This document shows positions 59,896 to 64,000 of a stretch of DNA of 64,000 bases, in pieces. Positions within the stretch are counted from its first letter, which is position 1. The number at the start of each line of letters is the position of its first letter. Under the pieces are notes generated by a model. The model was not told the DNA's origin. It searched no databases and worked only from the letters and a program-made list of their open reading frames with translations. A program made the position numbers and the translations under genes. The DNA is from Albugo candida. Lineage: Eukaryota; Oomycota; Peronosporomycetes; Albuginales; Albuginaceae. The DNA is taken from positions 124,001 through 188,000 of the forward strand of contig CAJNAR010000158.1 of the NCBI GenBank assembly GCA_905220665.1, given 5' to 3'.

Positions 59896-60980
59896 GCGCG
59901 CTTGTATTCTATCCTGATTGCATAGCAATAGACTTTCATGACGCCTATGGTCGCAGATGGTAGGGATCCCCGTTTCAGCCCGAGGGTCTTATATACACAT
60001 AAAAAACGGGATATGTGGGCAAAGTGGCTCGTACATGAGACAATTTACAAAGACTGTCGAGCATCACAGACCTAACTCATACCCTAGTATCTTGTGACCG
60101 AGAGCTGCATGGCCACGCACTCTGTGCAGACATAATGCATGGTAAAGAATTTCCACAAGAGAAAGTGATTCTTAGTTCCTACATCAGGCACTGATGCTTA
60201 ATTTGTTTCCTATTTCTAGTGTTATCATAATTCCAGAAAAGAGGTGCCGTCTCGATCACAACTCGGCTTTTGGCTACAAGTGAACACTCAACACAGGGCT
60301 CTTCTTCAGCCCTTGTCAACAATGTGCCATCACATTTTATTTTTGCGTACGTAGTGTGCATTTATCTCTTCAAGGAGAGAAACAGAGAGCAATCACGTGC
60401 GTGATTACCGGTACGAAATGTTAGACATCTCATGCAGTCGCGTTGATGAGCATATCCGGGGGGGTTCATTCGCAGGTTGATTATCAATGCAGCCAGATGT
60501 CGTGCTTTCTCGCGTTGATGTGGTGGTGGCAATACTAACATAGCTGTGCTGAGTTATTTCCTACTTATGTATTAACAACACTACAGCCCGCGCTTGAAAA
60601 CAAAAGGAAAAAACAAGACCCCGAACACAGGTCCTTGAGCTACTTGAAGCCATCCCAAAATGTGCAATCTGCTTGTACCTAGCACACAGCTTGCTCACTT
60701 TAGCACACGTTTGGCGGAATAGAACTATGCGTGCGCATACTCTGGGGTGCGATGTATTATCATCCTTCAGATCTTTGCCATCATCTAAATCTCAAACTTC
60801 TTGTTTCAAAGGTGTATCCAAGTCATTATTGTACTAGTAATAGATTGACTATTATTGACTATACACAAGTAGTGGGTTTAAAGAAGATAACTGAGTCGCT
60901 CGCTCACATTTAGATGACTTGCAGTTGCGAACATTATAGCAAATCACTCTAAAGTAGCCGCGTGCGGAGTAGAGAAAAAT
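59896..60980. other. intergenic, one short unassigned frame
   Basis: Mostly non-coding. A 60-codon minus-strand frame at 60179-60361 (ATG at 60361; AKIKCDGTLL, ECSLVAKSRVVIETAP) has acceptable composition, but no family or continuation was found. A G run occurs at about 60460-60466. Confidence 0.4.
60974..60979 (-). terminator. RNA polymerase III terminator of tRNA-Gly
   Basis: Directly after the tRNA 3' end, the minus strand reads ATTTTTC: five T residues starting one base past the acceptor stem, as expected for polymerase III termination. Confidence 0.8.
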
Positions 60981-61051
60981 GCGCCGTCGGGGAATTGAAC
61001 CCCGACCTCATCCTTGGAAGGGACGAATCCTAACCATTAGACCAACGGCGC
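60981..61051 (-). tRNA. tRNA-Gly(UCC)
   Basis: 71 bases on the minus strand. The acceptor stem pairs GCGCCGT with ACGGCGC. The anticodon stem CGTCC/GGATG closes the loop CTTCCAA, so the anticodon is TCC, reading GGA glycine codons. The T arm is GTCGGGG-TTCAATT-CCCCGAC with the expected TTC. The D arm (TGGTCTAATGGTTAGGA) carries the A box, and GGTTCAATTCC is the B box. No intron; CCA is not encoded, as usual in eukaryotes. Confidence 0.95.
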
Positions 61052-61452
61052 TGCACGTACGGATGGTGTGTTAAAGATTATTTTGAAAGCCTATTTTATT
61101 CAAAAGGCTATTCATACTATGCACAGCATTCATGAAAAGAAACGTCTTCATGTACACTTCTGCTATACCAAAGACCATTTGGCCGTGAAAGAGACACTTG
61201 TGTTCTTTTACCAGACCCCATCAGCAAACTTGACAACTTGCCAAACCCTTCGTTTACGCATTTCTTGATCAATCTCGAACGAATCTAGCTATCAGACACT
61301 CCTGCTCGCAGAATGTAACTTATTTAATCTTGACGACTTTAGTAGCATAAGTGCGAAGACCGCGTTGATGTGAATAGAACTAACTTGTCAACGTATTTTC
61401 TGACGAAATTCGATAGATTATTATTTCTACCAGCGCAAGTATTATAAGTCGT
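61052..61452. other. intergenic between tRNA-Gly and MutY
   Basis: 401 bases with only short frames; one plus-strand frame (61068-61268) is unconserved. No other RNA gene was seen. Confidence 0.5.
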
Positions 61453-63300
61453 CTAATGTATCCCTCGTTTCCGTTTCAATATAGTACTTGCTCTTTCTCG
61501 AGCCTTACTACTAACAAGTTTTAAAATCTTCAACACGCCAGTCGTTATGCCTAAAGATCGCATTTCCTTGATCGTCATCCATCGGAGACTACTTTCATTG
61601 TCCAATTGAAACGAAGGTTTTCCTGAAAACTGAATATGTTCAATTCCCATGTGGTGTTTCACGTGAGAAAATACGTGGGTCAATGATCCGAGATCGAGGC
61701 GCTGCAGTGTCAGTCGTTTGTCAGCATCGGCATTCCACTTGAATGTTGAGCATAGCTCCTCGTCAATGCGTTCCTGCCGTGATTCAAACGGTGCAATATC
61801 AGTGCCATCACCCATCTGTGCAGGAGTTTGAACTCGTCAAACAGATCAGTGATCGGAGTAAAGCTAACTTGCCTTCATATTGATGAATTCCCATTGTCCT
61901 GCCAGGAGAACCCCTTTCGGTCGTTTGCTCATCAGAAATCTCCAATTCGAAAGCTTGGATTGCAAAATAGAAGCAGAAGAGCTTTCCTTATCTGTATGCA
62001 AAGTCTCTTTGACTTTTTGCAGCTTTTCTTTCATATCGACAAAGGATAAAACCGCGACGCATAGTTCCTCATTCCTACTTGCATTCTTCCGAGCTTTTAG
62101 AGGATACTGCAAGACATCCGAGATTTTAGTATCCCACTCCTGTTTCCTTGTGAAATCGCAAATATTGCATGAATCAGCATCCGATGAAGAGTACCCGCGT
62201 TTCCTGGCATACGCTAAGCATTCGTTTTTCAATGGACACTCTGTACATCGTGCTACCTGCCCAAATTCTCTTACTTAGATCAAAGTATATCGAGTAGAAG
62301 AGCAATTGCAACCTGCACACCACAAACTGTCGCACCAAGTTCCATGAGTGCCTGATTCAAGCTTCCCGGGCTGTCACACGATTCAACAAGACACTGCGCA
62401 CGTTCCCTGTATAGCACAATTTACTATATGGACCTTTGTGTATGAAGTGTATACCAGGATAAATCAACCAGCTTTTTGTTCTTTGGATCCGCGCCAACTG
62501 CACGTAATCTAGCCATCACTCTGATGACATTCCCATCCACAAGAGGTTCTTTTTGGTCGAATGCGATGGATGCGATGGCGCCTGAAAACACTTTATATAC
62601 CAATCTGTTGATGAAAAGGATTACACTTACCTGCTGTGTACCGACCGATTCCAGGGATTGTCAGCAATGCTTCTACACTCGACGGAAGTTCACCATTATA
62701 ATGTTCCATAACGTATTTGGCTCCGGCATGTAGCATCCTAGCACGTCGATAATAGCCGAGACCAGCCCACATCGAATTCACTTCCTAATCACGAATTAGC
62801 AAGAGTAATTCCACACATCACATGCAGCGCTTGACCTCCTCACTCGCGCTTGCCAATTGAGCAATTGTAGGAAATCTGCTAATCCATCGAGTGAAATAAT
62901 CGATCACAGTATCGACCCGTGTTTGCTGCAACATGATTTCGGATACCCAAGTCTCATATGGGCTTACAGTTCGACTTTCGACAATAGCTTCATCCATAAT
63001 AGGCTCTATTTTGACATTAGCACAGGGATCCTTCTGAAAGTAGGATTGAATGCTTCCTTTCTTATTGTCGCGCGCCGTATGTGCCGCTGTCGTCTTGTAG
63101 GGAGGTGGATCTCCTCGCCATGGTAAGTTCCGACGATGTGAGTCAAACCACTTCACAAGTTTTTCTCTAATAGCACACGCTTCTAACGCAGTAAACTGAT
63201 GGCACTTGTCCGAATGTGGATGGAAACTAGATGTCGCGCTTGGGTGCACGCAATCTTCTATATCGGGTTCAGTGCATTCTGACTTCATTTTTTCAGGCAT
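61453..63300 (-). CDS. MUTYH: MutY/MUTYH adenine DNA glycosylase
   Basis: Six exons: 63300-62836, 62784-62631, 62581-62455, 62406-62313, 62256-61873, 61815-61453; 528 residues (human 546). The enzyme removes adenine mispaired with 8-oxoguanine. It shows RRNLPWRGD, the catalytic Glu in [26 protein letters not shown], the helix-hairpin-helix [18 protein letters not shown], the catalytic Asp in [14 protein letters not shown], and the iron-sulfur cluster Cys in C-x6-C-x2-C-x5-C (near residues 276-293: VCGVQVARC, CPLKNEC). A CNIC pair in the following linker corresponds to the MUTYH zinc linchpin. The C-terminal Nudix-like domain has [13 protein letters not shown] and HVFSHVKHH, which reads 8-oxoG. 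Two oddities: an insertion of about 44 residues after PPPY (62965-63096), and a GC-AG intron (61816-61872). Confidence 0.94.
61816..61872 (-). other. GC-AG intron in MutY
   Basis: The donor reads AAG|GCAAGT and the acceptor CTGCACAG. It is phase 0 and joins EFINMK to the next exon in the Nudix domain. No GT donor in the neighbourhood keeps the frame. AG|GCAAGT is the usual context of functional GC donors. Length 57 bases, as for the other introns. Confidence 0.8.
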
Positions 63301-63715
63301 AATCAATCTCCCGCCAAAATTATCGTGTTCCAGCCTTTAGTGGTCCTCAGCGTAGATGAAAAGGTAGTCAGCGGGATGGAGACATCAAACAATCGCTTGT
63401 TTGCTCATCAGCGCAAAGATAAGGAACGAAGCAGCAATCGAGAAATTAATATGTGGGTCTCGAACATTTATATGCAATCACTTTATATCTCTTAACGAAG
63501 CAAGTAGAGATCCAGCGCTCTAAGTAATCGCTCAATGTTGCGATAGTACGGAATGAGTAAATGCCCACGTTATTGCCGATATGTGTCTCTACTTAACGTA
63601 AGAGATGCGTACGTCAGACCATGCCTGATACGCCATAGCTCGCGAAATCATTCTAATCGGCTGTCGATCGAAGAAGAGAGCGTTTTTGCGCTAAATCGCC
63701 CACGAGAACCTTCTT
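63301..63715. other. intergenic between MutY and RadA-like gene
   Basis: 415 bases, no conserved frame, no repeat or RNA gene seen. It would hold the RadA-like 3' UTR and the MutY promoter, both on the minus strand. Confidence 0.5.
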
Positions 63716-64000
63716 TTAGCAAGGGATGTTTGTGAATTTGGCGCCACCAGCTCGAAATAGCAAAGTAAACGCATCCATTAAAGTGCTGACATAATGGATT
63801 TTGAGTGAGCCATCATACTTGGAAAGTTTTCTTCGTGTCTCCGGGCAAGTCACATGAGGTATAATCGACCATTTAAGTCCAATCTTATGTGCGGCCATGA
63901 GTCGAGACTCGAGCATTTTCACAGGGCGCAGAGCGCCTGAAAGCGCGATCTCTCCCAATAACAAACCGCGTGAATGAAGGGGATGATTCGTGAGTGCGCT
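63716..64000 (-). CDS. RadA/Sms-like (Lon-type fold) C-terminus, cut by the window edge
   Basis: The last 94 codons of a minus-strand gene that continues past 64000. The sequence GEIALSGALRPVKMLESRLMAA matches the RadA/Sms block 'GEiGL.GeiRPV...e.Rl.eA', followed by IIPHVTCPETRRKL and a closing IHYVSTLMDAFTLLF, like RadA's 'v.tl.eal..lf'. RadA is a bacterial-type recombination helicase-like protein; eukaryotic copies are usually organellar. The Lon protease C-terminal domain has the same fold and a related 'GE.tLtG.vlpvGG' block, but here RPV and the spacing favour RadA. Confidence 0.75.
   Translation of the reverse strand, partial: SALTNHPLHSRGLLLGEIALSGALRPVKMLESRLMAAHKIGLKWSIIPHVTCPETRRKLSKYDGSLKIHYVSTLMDAFTLLFRAGGAKFTNIPC

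Noticed and set aside
63716..64000. Lon protease C-terminal domain
   Set aside because: Same fold and a similar GE block, but the RPV motif, spacing and absence of the Lon catalytic Ser-Lys region in the visible part favour RadA/Sms; the cut edge prevents certainty.

Overview
The window is nuclear DNA of a protist, most likely an oomycete, and gene content and style fit an Albugo-like white rust best (inference). The signs are many small spliceosomal introns (32 to about 70 bases, mostly GTAYG/GTGAG donors), intergenic gaps often under 250 bases, flagellar genes (PACRG, a Tctex1 dynein light chain) beside a GH72 cell-wall enzyme, and a PDZ-ankyrin-FYVE fusion. There are no prokaryotic features: no operons with ribosome binding sites, no CRISPR. 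Because introns are dense, most genes are split across several open frames. I rebuilt exon chains by hand, using splice signals, frame continuity and family conservation.

Layout. 1-3772 is gene-poor and holds a decayed LINE-type reverse transcriptase and one unassigned cysteine-rich frame. 3773-5479 (-) is a mucin-like single-span membrane protein with an in-frame TGA separating an upstream frame. 6143-6812 (-) is PIG-H. 8250-10368 (+) is biosynthetic threonine deaminase in 11 exons. 10872-21544 (+) is a 3538-residue HUWE1/UPL/Tom1 HECT ubiquitin ligase. Then follow CDC123 (-), SEC22 (+), proteasome beta-2/PSMB2 (+), a GH72 glucanosyltransferase (+), an ABCG half-transporter (+), a ubiquitin-like/BTB protein (+), FIGNL1 (-), a VRK/CK1 kinase (-), a T-complex dynein light chain (+), a HAD hydrolase (-) and a PDZ-ankyrin-FYVE protein (-). 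40044-51960 (-) is a roughly 3700-residue VPS13B-like lipid-transfer protein, followed by PACRG (-), FBXO9-like (-), a C2H2 protein (-), APC8/CDC23 (+), tRNA-Gly(UCC) (-), MutY (-) and the C-terminus of a RadA/Sms-like protein running off the right edge (-).

Themes. Ubiquitin and proteasome biology is prominent (HECT ligase, APC8, F-box, BTB, PSMB2), with membrane traffic and lipid/GPI biology (SEC22, VPS13B, FYVE, PIG-H, GPI-type GH72) and genome maintenance (FIGNL1, MutY, RadA-like). I see no functional cluster; these are closely packed housekeeping genes in convergent, divergent and tandem pairs.

Most notable: the threonine deaminase has Asn where the Schiff-base Lys should be; the catalytic Cys codon of the giant HECT ligase is split by its only visible intron; MutY has a GC-AG intron and a lineage-type insertion containing a PIP-box-like motif; the VRK/CK1 kinase has FVD in place of HRD. 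I did not find a clearly new multi-gene system.
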